Assembly: GCA_030620095.1 (NCBI GenBank) | Contig: JAUTXW010000883.1 | Span: 1-64,000, forward strand | DNA length: 64,000 bases | Direction of reading: 5' to 3' | Origin: Kuschelorhynchus macadamiae | Lineage: Eukaryota > Arthropoda > Insecta > Coleoptera > Curculionidae | Part shown: positions 49,690 to 61,616 of the stretch, piece by piece | How the letters are laid out: each line of letters starts with the position of its first letter | Position numbering within the stretch: the stretch's first letter is position 1 | Position numbers and translations under genes: made by a program | The notes under the pieces: generated by a model | Told to the model about the DNA's origin: nothing | Database searches by the model: none | The model's input: only the letters and a program-made list of their open reading frames with translations

Positions 49690-50110
49690 GCGTGCTCTCA
49701 AATTATTTACGATACCAATAAAATCGACCAGAAAGTATATCATAATTAGACCAACCTAAGAGCGAAATTCCTAAACTGTATGTACAAATCACGTTGTTTC
49801 AAACGCGACGATGGTGTTGCCAATGCAGTGAATTATGATTGACGTAACAGGAATCCACTGTCAATTTCATCAGATTCATTGCATTTATTGTCAAGTATGA
49901 ATGGAAATCTGTGTTTTACACTACGAGATTTTGACGGGATTTGCTTGTTGTGTCTGTGTGACGTAGTCAGTAATACTAATGAAATTTATTTGATATATGG
50001 ATCACTTGAGTTCAAATTACTAAAACTCTAATTCGTGTCAATGCATATCAAAGTACATTAATCAAGTAATTTTTGAAATGCAGGCAAATTAATTGGGGCT
50101 TACTAGAATT
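49690..50110 (+). repeat. Dispersed repeat D, copy 2
   Basis: Shares ATAATTAGAC.., ACGCGACGATGGTGTTGCC, GAATTATGATTGACGTAACA and GGATTTGCTTGTTGTG with copies 1 and 3. It extends further right than copy 1. Confidence 0.75.
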
Positions 50111-51161
50111 TCCAAGACAATGATTAGAACTGAACACTAATTATAAAGAAAATCTTTGAGAAGAGGAGAAACAGGGTATGGTCGTTACCATAACCCATAA
50201 ATGCTAATCGTAATCTATTTTTTACCTAATTGGTACCCCACGCTTTGTTTCGTGTAATAAATTTATATATTTGTCAACAAATTAAAATTTCGACTTCTTA
50301 GTTTACCTTACAAAATATGTTTTTTTTTAAGTTTTTAATATATATAAAACCCGGAAATACTAAAAATTCAAAATGTACACCCTTTAACCCCCAATGTTTA
50401 CAAAAATTAAAGTTTGTCCTCCATGTTGACGCCACCATTTTCCATTTTTCCATGTTAACTAAAAATTCTTAAAGTGTAGGGGAACATGGGTAACAGTGGA
50501 TAGTGGGGAACACTGAATCAGTGCCAGTATCAACTTAATAAATAAACGTGCACATTCCTAATATTCCTTACAGGAAGCGATTTTCACAATGACCTTTCAT
50601 TTGTCGTAAACAGTTCGTTTGCTCCCTTTCACCTAATCGAGGTTTTTTATTCATATAAAATATTAGTAGTAAAATAGTAGTTCGTCATGGCAACCAAGAA
50701 ATATTTTTCAATTGTTTTTCCAACGCCAACATGAATTAAACAAACCACTGTTCGCACAGCATCTTGCATTGTTAATATAGAGAGGTTTTAGCAACGGCTA
50801 CTTTGATTTTAGATATTATTGAACATATTTGCTACAAACAAATATGACTAGTAAACGCGCTCCCGGAACAGTGAAGGACTTTCTTGGGCTGTGAGTCGTT
50901 TATTTCGTGACCAATCGACCTAGGATTGGAACTACGCACAAAACAGTTAAAAAATGTATCTAGTAATTAGTATTGGCATGGGCATCAACATATTTTAACC
51001 TTTCCATAACATATATAAATTGTGCGGGGTGTCCGAAATAAGACGCCATTCCCCTTACTTTATAAAAAAATGGAGCAAAAATAAAAAAAAAAAGTTTCGT
51101 GGTTTGGTCTAAAGTTTTAAAATATCATTTTTCACGGGACAATATCTTAAAAATAAAATAA
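50110..51161. other. No recognisable gene
   Basis: AT-rich sequence. TGTGCGGGGTGTCCGAAATA near 51022 resembles a mariner-type terminus but has no visible partner. Confidence 0.45.
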
Positions 51162-53468
51162 CACTGGCAGACAAGATTTTTCTAACACAGGCCGGCTCAT
51201 TATTTTCACAATGGAAATACCCTCCCAATAATAAAAAAATATATTCGGAAAGCCCTAATACGTACCATTTTTTAATAGCCTAATTAGAAACTTTTATATT
51301 GGCAGGTAAACAATTTTATTGTGAGGCGGCTAAAATGGGTTCATTTTACAACGGAAAAGTTACCTAGACTGGGTTGTTTACAACATTAGACATAAAATAA
51401 ACGTGAAACATCACTCTTGTGTTGAGTTTCGAATTGAATGGTTCTCTGTGCATCCATAAGAAAGTGTATGTGAAGACGAGAATGTCGAGTCAAGCGCGCC
51501 GAAGTTTGCAAAATTTCTCCTGACAAATTTGTTATATTTCTGGAGAATTTCTAGTGCAATTACAAGCCAGGCCATTTTCCGAAAATGTAAAAAAGAGCCT
51601 ACTTTAAATATTTTGGTGTGTTAATTGGGGATCAAGATAAGCGGTGGGCTCCCCTGTGTTAGTTGTAGTGTATCATTGATGCAGTGGATGTTAGTTGTAG
51701 TGTATCATTGATGCAGTGGATGAAGGGAAAGAGAAAAAGTATGCCTTTTGGAGTTCCAATGGTATGGCGAGAACCCACCAATCATTCTGACGATTGCTAT
51801 TTTTGCCTAACTAACTGAAGGTTATTTCAAAAAGAAAAACACAATATAGAATATCCAAATTTGCAACCTGCCATACGACCTGTTCCTCATAATGCAAATT
51901 TGCCAGTGCCGATTGCGCCTTTAAATTGGCAAGCTTTGATTTGGGAAATAATGGAGATAACGCATTATCAGGCAGCTCAGAAGACCAGTGCACCGTTCCC
52001 TCTTTTACCACAGGTCCCAGTTCCGGCGAGCCACATTTGATTGTTCAAAGTGAATTAAATGATTTAGTACGTGATTTGGGGTTATCCAAGCAACAGTCAG
52101 AACTTCTGGGTTCCCGTCTTAAGGAATGGAACCTATTGTCAAAGAAACAAAAATTACGAAATTCAGAAAAAGAAATGCTATGTTTTCTGAATTCTACAGT
52201 ATGGAAAATTCGTTGTGCGCGTGTACTGATATAGACAATTTAATGCAGGAACATGATATTGATCATTCTTCCCGTGATTGGCGCTTATTCATAGACTCAT
52301 CGAAATATAGCTTAGAAGCTGTGTTATTGCATAATGGAAATTTAAAACCCTCTATACCAGTTGCCCATTCAGTTGCAATGAAAGAAAATTATGAAAATAT
52401 GCACACGATTTTGGATAAAATAAACTAAAATAGGTATAAATGACAGATGTGTGGGGACTTAAAAGTTATAGCGATTTTAGAGTGACTAGGAGGGATTTAC
52501 AAAATATTGCTGTTTTCTTTGTTTATGGGGCGGTCGTGCAATAAATCAGCATTATGTAACAAAAATTTGGCCAGAAAGAAACGAATTTCAACCGGGATCT
52601 CAAAATGTTAAATTTATACCTCTTGTTGATCCCAAAAATGTCCTTTTGCCTCCTCTTCACATTAAACTTGGGCTGATGAAAAACTTTGTGAAGGCTTTGA
52701 ATAAAGATGGTGATGGATTTAAATACCTAAGACAAGTCTTTCCCCAGTTAAGTGATGCCATATTAAAAGATAGCATTTTTATTGAGCCACAAATCAGAAA
52801 ATTGCTGGACGATGTCAATTTCACGGAAAAACTTACCAGGCAGGAACTCAGAGCATGGAATTTATTTGTTAATGTAGAGGATTTTTAGGCAACAATATGG
52901 ATGAAAATTATGAACAATTAGTTAATGAACTCTTAGATGCCTATAAAGCGCTTGGTGCCAGAATGTCATTAAAAATTCACTTCCTCCGTTCCCATCTGTC
53001 ATTTTTTCTTAATAATTTGGGAGCTGTTAGTGACGAGCACGGTGAAAGGTTTCACCAAGATATCAGAACAATGGAAATTCGGTACCAACGACGATGGGAT
53101 CCAGCCCTGATGGGTGACTACTGTTGGTTTTTAAAGACAGAATATAGGACACCTCATAAACGGAAAAAATAAAGTTCAATTAGTGTTTTAAGTTAATATT
53201 TTTCTCGTTTGCTTTTCTCTTAAAAGTATGGTATGTTTAATAGGCGAAAACTGTAAACCTAGTCAATAAACAGGGTTAAGAATTTTCTCAAATCATTTTT
53301 TCTATAGATATTGAGTATCGTAACATTCGATATGGTTCTACAACTCTAACAAGAAAACCCTACGTGCTACAACTTTTTATTTGTAATTTTCGTATTTGCA
53401 TAGGTCCATTCTATTAGATTATGCTATTCTGATTTGTGTTACAACAAATTTTTTTTTGTCGGCCAGTG
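51162..53468 (+). mobile_element. Unplaced DNA transposon with CACTGGC termini, complete copy
   Basis: The left end CACTGGCAGACAAGATTTTT (51162) and the right end, read in reverse complement from 53468, CACTGGCCGACAAAAAAAAA, are inverted repeats of about 14 bases with partial extension. The element is 2,307 bp. A 51690-51720 stretch (TTAGTTGTAGTGTATCATTG) is duplicated in tandem. No clear target duplication. The truncated copy at 23568 confirms the left boundary because homology starts at the same base. CACTG ends recall the CMC group, but the protein does not let me place it. Confidence 0.85.
51480..53172 (+). pseudogene. Transposase-like gene of the CACTGGC element, copy 2
   Basis: Remains of the zinc-binding head lie at 51500-51820, ending FGVPMVWREPTNHSDDCYFC. 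Frames 51926-52234 and 52126-52428 cover the helical region and ENSLCACTDIDNLMQEHDID, WRLFIDSSKYSLEAVLLHNG. Frame 52646-52888 has LPPLHIKLGLMKNFVKALNK and FTEKLTRQELRAWN. Frame 52897-53172 has YKALGARMSLKIHFLRSHLS, DEHGERFHQDIRTMEIRYQR and LMGDYCWFLKTEYRTPHKRK, the C-terminus missing from copy 1. FIDS, GDLK and GERFHQD are candidate catalytic blocks. At least four frameshifts or stops. The function as a transposase is inferred from terminal repeats and copy number. Confidence 0.72.
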
Positions 53469-53469
53469 A

Positions 53470-54939
53470 ATTTTCACAACAATTTCCTTCTCAATTTTTC
53501 TACATGAGGACGAAGATGTTGCTTCGACACCATTATATATCTCAAAACATCTATCTCTAACTTTCATAAAATTCATTCAAATAAGATAGAAATGCTTTTT
53601 TTTTTTGTTTGTTTCTTTGTTGTATGTTTTAGGCCTTAAAATCAAAAAACGAACGAGTGAACTGAAAAAAAATTTAAGTCTCTATCACATCCTGTATAAT
53701 ATCTTGTGTTAGTTGTATTAGCCCAACTAAATTTGCTTTTAAACGATTAAGAAAACAAATATCTCGATTAAAAAAACGTCCCATTTTGCCTTCGGTTTTC
53801 TGACAGTATATCTAACAAGCAAAAACGTATAATGATAATTTACAGATTTTCTTCAGATCATCGAAAATAGCTTACTTACAATTTCGCCTTCTTTGGAAAT
53901 ATAATTTCATGTACATTTATAAACTATAAAATTTGCCCTTTTTTTACCTTTTCAGAATTTTTTCATTAACAATTTTCTGAAATTGTATAAAACATACCAG
54001 CATATCATATTTTTCATAAATTTTATACGCTGCCATTATTCGAAAAAATTGATAAATATTAATTAAATAAAAATACCAAAAGAGCATTTATAAACTGCTT
54101 TATAAACCAAAAACAAAAGTCGATCCAAAAACCGACAAATACTTGATATATTTTTTTTCTCATAAACAATAGCCATTGCCTACTATTAAATTAGGCATTT
54201 AATTTCAGAAAATTGTCATTTATTTGCGTGTTTCTGTGAAATTATGCCCATTATTTTGTATTTTGTATGCACAAAAAGACCATTTAAAAAAATAATGTAG
54301 GGTCCGATAACTTTTTGACCTGACCTCGTATACTAGTTCCGAGGGCGGAATTGAGTTCTACGGGATTCACATTCACGTTCACATTTTCGATAAGTTATCT
54401 GATAGGTGAGATATGACGGGTACCTGAAAATGTAACTTTTCAATTTACCCCTGTATCTTAAAAACGAAAAGGACTATGCAAATTTTGTTAACGGCTACGT
54501 TTACGAAAAAGTAGCATGCTGTCGCGAAAACCTCAACTTTCTATCTACAAAAATAAGTACAGTGAAAACAAATGAAGCTAGGCAAAACCGGTAGAAATTT
54601 TTTTTTTGGTATTCGTCCTTAGATCATTTTGCCGTGAACGAAAAATTCTAAAATTATTTTTCCTAGATTCTCGGAACTTCTAAATTTGCAAAAAATTAAT
54701 TTAATTAGTAATGGGTTGTCATTGCAACTAGTAATTATGGCCTAGAGGTAAGAAAGTAAGAGGATTGCGCAATCACATGCTGAAAAATCTTTTTTTCTTT
54801 CGAAAATATTCGTCTTTGAATTTTACCAAAAATATGCTTTGTCGCGTTTCCTTTGTCCAGCACTGTAGTTACTCGATTACATAGAAATGGGTGAAAAATG
54901 CATTACAAAGTTTAAACCACACTTATTAAAAACCACATA
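53470..54939. other. No recognisable gene
   Basis: AT-rich sequence with only short frames; nothing that I can name. Confidence 0.5.
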
Positions 54940-54941
54940 TA

Positions 54942-56594
54942 CAGTGTGTATCAGCCAAATGGAATAAATTCGATAATAAATAAATGGGGGCGTGTTCGGA
55001 AAAACGCTTGGACCCGTCGATTGGTATTTTTAGTTGCTCATTTTCTCCAATAAAAACTTTTTATACAGGGTGTGTCCTGTAACAGTGGTCAATGCCAACT
55101 TTCTTATTTCAAATGCAACACCCCGGATATTATTTAATTTTTGGATTCTTTAGGAGATTCTAAACATATTTTATGTTCAATGTCCTATACCTATCTTCAA
55201 CTATTTCGGCAATATTAAGTGTTTTTAAATTTTATTTATTTTATTTATTTCGAATATTATTCATGAAAGTGGCTTTGGTTACTGAACTATTTATTTGATT
55301 ACAAAAATTCGCTACAACACACTCAATACTTCATATTAAGAATGTAAGCAAAAACCATTTTAGCGATCCTTTTTATTGATATGGAACAAAAAGAGCCAGT
55401 TTTGTTTACTTTTAAGTTTTGTTTACTTTTGTGTAAAATGCCTGGCCTTTCTCTTTGCAAGACAGTAGTTGTCAGTGTCAGTGTCATAGTCTTTTGAATT
55501 TCGTTAACTGCATAATACCTAATATCAGAAAAATGGTTCATTTAACAGAAATGCATAAAATAACAATTCTACATGTTAGATAACAATGTTATTCAATTAG
55601 AACATGTTTTGTTTTCGGATGAGTGCACCTTTACACTTCACGGTCATGTAAATCGTCAAAATTGCCGCTATTGGTCTAGGGAAAATCCTCACTGGATCAG
55701 CGAAGAACATACTCAATATCCTGAAAAGGTTAATGTTTGGGCAGGAATTGTTAGGGATCATATCATAGGCCCCTTTTTCATTGACGGCAATTTGAATGGC
55801 GATAATTATTTAGCACTGCTCCAAAATAATGTCGTGCCAACTTTGACAAATTTGTATCCGGATCCAGCAAACCCACAAGTTCCAGCGAATATGATATGGT
55901 TTCAGCAAGATGGAGCACCGCCCCATTACCAAATTAATGTCCGGCAGTACCTCAACGGAATATTTCCAAATCGAAGGATAGGGAGACGAGGATCGATAGA
56001 ATGGCCAGCGCGATCCCCTGATCTGACGCCATTAGACTTTTTCTTATGGGGACATATTAAAAATGTTGTATACAAAACTAAACCCCCGACTTAGCTGACT
56101 TAAGAAGACGAATAACGTTTGCGATTAGATCGGTCACGCCTGAGATGCTAAATAACGTTAGAAGAAATTTCTATATAAGATTAGGAATTTGCCAAGACGT
56201 TCGCGGCGAGCATATTCAACAGTTCCTAAATTAACTTTTTACTTTTGTTTATACATTATGAAGAAATAAATAATTTTATTTTTTTAATCTTAATTTTTGC
56301 AATAAATTTGAAAACACTTAATATTGCCGAAATAGTTGGAGATAGGTATAGGACATTGAACATAAAATATGTTTAGAATCTCCTAAAGAATCCAAAAATT
56401 AAATAATATCCGGGGTGTTGCATTTGAAATAAGAAAGTTGGCATTGACCACTGTTACAGGACACACCCTGTATAAAAAGTTTTTATTGGAGAAAATGAGC
56501 AACTAAAAATACCAATCGACGGGTCCAAGCGTTTTTCCGAACACGCCCCCATTTATTTATTATCGAATTTATTCCATTTGGCTGATACACACTG
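54942..56594 (+). mobile_element. Mariner inserted in the centre of a palindromic element
   Basis: The outer arms 54942-55063 and 56473-56594 are 122 bases each and essentially identical in reverse complement, starting CAGTGTGTATCAGCCAAATG. They are flanked by TA. Inside, directly after TA on each side, is an inner element 55066-56470 (1,405 bp) with ends CAGGGTGTGTCCTGTAACAG. Its own inverted arms reach to about 55235 and from 56305. Removing the inner element and one TA leaves one 246-base perfect palindrome centred on TA. Confidence 0.92.
55533..56234 (+). pseudogene. Mariner transposase, D-41-D type, internally deleted
   Basis: Starts MVHLTEMHKITILHVR, then after a stop jumps directly to VIQLEHVLFSDECTFTLHGH (55588-55640), so most of the helix-turn-helix region is lost. 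Catalytic blocks: FSDECTF (first Asp), WFQQDGAPPHYQINVRQYL (second Asp) and WPARSPDLTPLDFFLWGHIK (third). I count 41 residues between the second Asp and the Asp of PLDF, the D-41-D spacing of rosa-type mariners. An extra base near 56090 shifts the frame; the C-terminus continues LADLRRRITFAIRSVTPEML to a stop at 56234. Catalytic sequence is otherwise intact. Confidence 0.88.
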
Positions 56595-56599
56595 TATAA

Positions 56600-57150
56600 A
56601 CATACAAACAGAGGAGTGATGCTAGTAAATGGGTGGTAAAAACCACCATCAATTTCAAAAGTTTGTATACAAAAACTCTGCACATATATTTCAAACGGAC
56701 TTTTCTTGTCATTTCAGTATTAATTCAATGAATAACGATCAAGTCCCGTCAGTTGATTATTGTCCCAGCTTAGTTAGTATATTATAATTAGACTGTCCTC
56801 AGCGTGAAATTCCTAAATTGTATAAATAACGTTATTTCAAACTATGGTCCTACAGTGAATTATGATTGACGTAATAGGAACCCGCAGTCAGTTTTACCAG
56901 CCATATTGCATTTATCGTTAAATATAAATGGGGATCTGTGTCTGGAATACAAACTAAAAAATAATTTTCCACTATGATGGTTTAACAGGATTTGCTTGTT
57001 GTGCCTGTGTGATATATCCAATAATTATAATGATATTCATTCGATCGGTGGGTCACTTAAATCGATATTACTTAAACTCTAATTTGTGTCTGTGCATATT
57101 CAACGTAAATTAATCAAGTAAATGTTTAAAATGGTATCAAATGAATTAGC
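56600..57150 (+). repeat. Dispersed repeat D, copy 3
   Basis: The longest of three copies. Shares CTTTTCTTGTCATTTCAGTA, ATTATAATTAGACTGTCCTC, GTGAATTATGATTGACGTAA and GGATTTGCTTGTTGTGCCTG with the others. It starts beside the right end of the palindromic element. Confidence 0.75.
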
Positions 57151-57398
57151 GTTTACTGAAATTCCTAAATACAAGCACTGATATTTCTTTGAGTATGAAG
57201 GGAGGCACTAGGAAAGGGAGGAAAGCTAATTAAAAAGAACAAAGTGTCCTGGATTTTAAAATATATAAATAATAATAAAAATAGATATGCGTCAATTCTC
57301 ATCATATGGTTGTGTGTTAGACTTACAAAGAGTGTTAAATACTGCTCCATTTTAAGGTGTAGGCGCATGGTGTGTTAGTTACGTGTTTACATGCCCCA

Positions 57399-57562
57399 CA
57401 GGCACGTAGCCAGGGGGGGGGGGTCTGGACCCCACCCCCGAAACTTTGAAAACATGCTGATATAGATATGCTTCTTAAAAATGTTCCTGAAGTTTGACCG
57501 TTTGGACCCCCCGAAATAGATTTCTGATTTGGACACCCACCGAACTGAATCTCTGGCTACTG
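57399..57562. mobile_element. Possible small hAT-like non-autonomous element
   Basis: CAGGCACGTAGCCAGGG at the left and CTCTGGCTACTG at the right form a weak inverted pair, with a run of 12 G. 'CAGxGGCGTAGCCAGG' is a common hAT-type end. No 8-bp duplication is visible, so the boundaries are uncertain. Confidence 0.4.
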
Positions 57563-57699
57563 TTTATTTCTTGAACAATTTTAAATTTTACTGACACTTG
57601 GAAAGTAAAGTCTCTTGTTGAGTGTGGTCCAGAATTAAGTGTAATTACTTGTTGCTTTTGATTAGTTGACAGACATAAACATATTTCTTCCCCATGTAA

Positions 57700-57990
57700 G
57701 ATACAGCCTGTAACAAAAGGGAAATATCTCAGGTATCGCTTATCTGAGAAAATATGTACACTTCAGCTTGAAATTATGCCGGATCCAAAGGCGGGTTCTG
57801 CATTGTTGACTGAAACCCAAAGAATTGAAATTTTAATTTTACTGGGTTATGGTGATAGAATGCGAACTCTGCAAGACGTTTGTAACATTTTTAATGGAAA
57901 ACTGGAAAGGTAAAAGATGCTGTACGTTCTGGCAGACCGGAAAACACAACAGTTCCTCATCTTGCTACCAAAACACTAGCAACAGATAAC
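57700..57990 (+). pseudogene. N-terminal mariner transposase fragment
   Basis: The plus-strand frame from 57777 reads MPDPKAGSALLTETQRIEIL and LGYGDRMRTLQDVCNIFNGK, the mariner N-terminal helix-turn-helix region. It is preceded by CAGCCTGTAACAAAAGGG (about 57708), a degenerate terminus. After 57990 the sequence turns into antisense C-terminal transposase. Confidence 0.75.
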
Positions 57991-58079
57991 AGCGTAGTTG
58001 TAAAAATAATAGAAATAACGCAATACAAAAGGTGTTTACGTTTGTACGTACGTTTGCTTCCTGACAGTAGAACAAATAC

Positions 58080-58990
58080 TGTGGAAAAACATTTAATTTA
58101 TTAAAAAAAATGCCAGCATCCTCGATTGGTCTACGTTCGATTTGTGTTCGCTCCTTTAAATCCTCGAGATCATTGGACTTTAACAGTCGAGGGGCGTCAA
58201 ATCCAGAGACCCACCCTATCGTACCCTTACGTTCAATCCTGAGCAAAATACGGTGGAGCACCACCCTGCTGAAACCATATTTAATCATTTGGTGCACCAT
58301 TACCTAAAAAAAATCGAGTTTAGACAATTTCGGTCCTTAAAAGTTTCAAATATCTTTCTGCAGTTGATGTGTTTTCCACGCAGAAGGGATCGATTATTTT
58401 TGCTTCCTTTATACCACATCAAACATTTATCTTTTGGGTAAATTGGGTATGATTTTCACGTATCCAGTGTGGATTTTCCCAATATAGACAATTATGCCTG
58501 TTAGGTTCCTCATTAATAAAAGTTGCTTCGTCAGAAAAAATAATTTGATTTACAAAATTAGACTGATATTGCAGCGTTCCATCATTATTTCATAAAATTC
58601 CAAGCGCTTATCGTGATGAAATAAGCTTCGGTTTTTAGAAGTCGGTCTACGGACATGTACGAGACGTCATTTTCTCTCCCTAATGTTCTGGTAGGAATGT
58701 GCGGATTTTCTTTTAAACTGATAAAATATTTAAAGCCTTATCACCATCTGTTGCGCTTTAAGGTCTGCCAGAAGGTATAGCATCTTTTACCCTTCCAGTT
58801 TCTCCAAATTTTTTCGTTAATTTTAGTTACAGTAGATTTAGTTATTAAATTTCTGATAGGATATTTGTCATTAAAATATTACAAACATTTTGCATTTTAT
58901 CCCCATAATCCAGTATAATTAAACTTTCACTTGTTTGGGTTTCAGCTAAATGAACCATTTCCGTAAATCGACAAAACTGACATTGTCAAA
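58080..58990 (-). pseudogene. Mariner transposase remnant, antisense
   Basis: Minus-strand reading starts MVHLAETQTSESLIILDYGD (58960). It continues KLTKKFGETGRVKDAIPSGR (58830-58770), NQIIFSDEATFINEEPNRHN (58550-58490, first catalytic block), WENPHWIRENHTQF (58470-58430), IWFQQGGAPPYFAQD (58285-58240) and the third block region near 58200. In the second block the catalytic Asp (QQDGAP) is Gly. Stops and frameshifts occur. Together with the sense N-terminal fragment to its left it mirrors the arrangement at 48-49.4 kb. Confidence 0.78.
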
Positions 58991-59141
58991 CATATCAGAT
59001 AACCTTTGGCGTGCTTTAGTAAAAGGTAATATTAAATTATGGATACTAAATCCTTATTTTCCCAAAAACTATTGACTTTTATAAAAACTAAACAAAAAGT
59101 ATTGAAAATTGTATGCATATTTTAAGAAGGTTATATAACAC

Positions 59142-59740
59142 AGGGTGTTCCATTAAAAAAATCTTCTGTCTAGGTTTCAGAAATCTAAATTAACTTCCTG
59201 GAATGTTTCTGTGAATTGCCTAAAATATTTAATTACTTAATCTCTTTTAATGGTAAAATAACAAGCATATTTATATTTTATTATTGAATAAAATTTCATT
59301 TTTTACTTTTTTTTTAAGTCAGTTTAAGTTTTTATTTATAAATTTTTTTATTTAATCCTTTTTTGTTATTTTATACAACGCTCTAAGTTTTAAAGCCTAA
59401 ACTATTTTGGAGGTCCTTAATAAAATAAATAAGTAGCTCTGGGTCCATTGAATATGACAGTTTGTGAAAATCACCGCATTAATATTACAAAATTTAAACA
59501 AAAATGAGTACAAGACAACTTTAGGCCATTAAAATTCGACATGAAAGCACATGAAACGTGATATTAACATGCATACTTTTTTTATTGATGATATGGTGAA
59601 CATAATATATATTGTCTCCGAAGCTCGCCGAAACAACTGAAAATGGCGCCATTTTGCCAATTTTTACATTTTCTAATAAATATGCTTGCTATGGGACCGA
59701 TGTACATACATACATAAAAAATACTTAGGGTCAGATTGAT
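59142..59740. other. Mariner-type terminus, then no recognisable gene
   Basis: CAGGGTGTTCCATTAAAAAAA at about 59142 matches the terminus at 49529. The rest to 59740 is AT-rich and unidentified. Confidence 0.5.
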
Positions 59741-59859
59741 AATCTCCTCCCCCCCTAAAAAATTTAAGATATTTATGCAATGTCGACTTATTGTTGAATT
59801 GTTAGCCATACTTTTTTACAATATAATAATAAGATCCCTCATATTAAAATGCGGGAGAT

Positions 59860-60785
59860 TCGATTTTTTTCCAGTACCCATAAGCTCACTTGATATTGTA
59901 GGGATATCTGAAAAGCGGTTAAATAAAAGTTTTCCAAATAGGGGTCTGCATATAGACGAATATGAATTTATTTGACGAGACCTTCCTGCTAGAGTTGCCA
60001 GTGTAGGATTTTACATTAAAAATATTTTAAACTTTATTGTTATAGACATTGGTGACAATGATAATGACTCCTTTCAGCAGTTATGGATTAAATCATATTG
60101 GCGGTAGAGACTTTTGGTTGGAGTCATTATTCAGATCACATTGGGATAATTTATAGACTAGCTTAGATATTTTAGAAAACATTCTAATTTTTCTTTTACC
60201 TGATTACGGCTTTTTAGTTTTCGGAGGACTATAATATCAATAATCCCGAGTTCTTAGCCTTCAACGATATTCTTAAAAAACATGAATTTACTCAGGGATC
60301 ATTACTGAAACAACCCCAGTTACCGTTAAATCTTAAAGTTTGATTCATCTTATTGTTGGTTTTTCCCCCGAGGTCGTTATCGACCCAGAGGTTTGTAAAA
60401 TGGATGACATATTCGATCTTAGGTTGGAGTGTGGTCAATTTCCTGAAAAAAAAGCCTAAGGCTTATAGATCTATAGAAGACTCACCAGGATTTCAACTTT
60501 ACCTTAGATAACATTATTGGAACTTTAATTTTTTTAATGATAATTTTATTGATTTGTATAACACACATGCACCATTTATTAACCGAAAAATAAAGAAGCC
60601 TCCAGTCCCACGTCTCTCCGAAAATGTACTTTTACTTTACTTACTCTAGATAAAATATTCAAAGCTGAAGCTGCTTTGAACTATTATAAATTACTTAAGT
60701 ATTTAATGAAAAAAGTTTACTTGAAATACCAGTTTCGAAAAAATTCAGAAAACTTTTAGAAGACTCTGAAATGTTTAATATATTA
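59860..60785 (+). pseudogene. LINE APE-type endonuclease domain and linker
   Basis: Plus-strand reading: SSLDIVGISEKRLNKSFPNR (59890-59945), where GISE carries the catalytic Glu; LHIDEYEFI; VGFYIKNILNFIVIDIGDND (60000-60060); VGVII.. near 60120; and DYNINNPEFLAFNDIL (60225-60275), the catalytic Asp/Asn region. VVIDPEVCKMDDIFDLRLEC follows near 60380-60430. Stops and frameshifts are present. It probably belongs to the same insertion as the RT at 61617-63366, from which a repeat module now separates it. Confidence 0.72.
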
Positions 60786-60964
60786 TTTTTACTTCTCAAC
60801 AAAAAAAAAATAAACTAATAATTTATCAGATTCAAATTTTGCGCCACTATCCTTAATAACTGTAAGATAAACTCTCTTCTTGACTGCTCTCGAAATTTTA
60901 AAGGCTATTGCCCAAACTTTCTCACACACATCATACTGTTTTTTCAAACGTATATATTGAATCC

Positions 60965-61612
60965 CTACCAATATTTTCCCGTTTCTCTACCTATACCACA
61001 CTTGATTTTTGAGCATAATTTAAAAAATAAATTAATAAGGAGTTTTTACATTGACACACATCGCGATTTTGTTAAGTCAAGTTGAATTGGCACCAGTTTA
61101 TCCTTATATCATATCGAATTTCTCTCTAAAATTTACAGTCAATTGAATATGAAGATTTTTTGCGTTAATTTCGTCTATTTTGAATTCATAACACAACTTT
61201 ACCAGCTTATCTCTATATCCCAATTAATGCTTGCACAAAGTTTGAAATTTTTTTTTCAGGCAGATTTTTTAAATATTTTATTAGCCGCCATTTTGTGATG
61301 CTATGTTATATTCACGCCAATCAGTTCATTCTTATGTAACACTTGATTTTTTTGAAAAAATTGAGGTAAATGGGATAATTAGTTTTTTAGTAATAATTTA
61401 ACGATTCTCTAGGCTGCCATCTTGTTCCAGCATATTGGATTTTTACCAAAATAGTACCAGATTATCCTCATATGAGCCTTAATTTTTCTCCGAAATTTGA
61501 AGTCAATCTGACGAGTAGTTTTTAAGCTGTGCCGCTTGACAGACAGACAGACAAACAGATAGGTGATCCCACGGGATTTGTAAAACATATTTCTTGGCAT
61601 CTAGGGATGCTA
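60965..61612 (+). repeat. Dispersed repeat R1 with GACA tract, copy 4
   Basis: The first part matches copy 1 at 15.48-15.8 kb (TTTACATTGAC.CAC, CTAAAATTTACAGTCAATTG). At least three units follow (GCCGCCATTTTGTG near 61280, GCTGCCATCTTGTTCC near 61410), ending in GACAGACAGACAGACAAACAG (61538-61558). The sequence TTGGCATCTAGGGATGCTAAAA then abuts the LINE RT. Confidence 0.75.
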
Positions 61613-61616
61613 AAAG

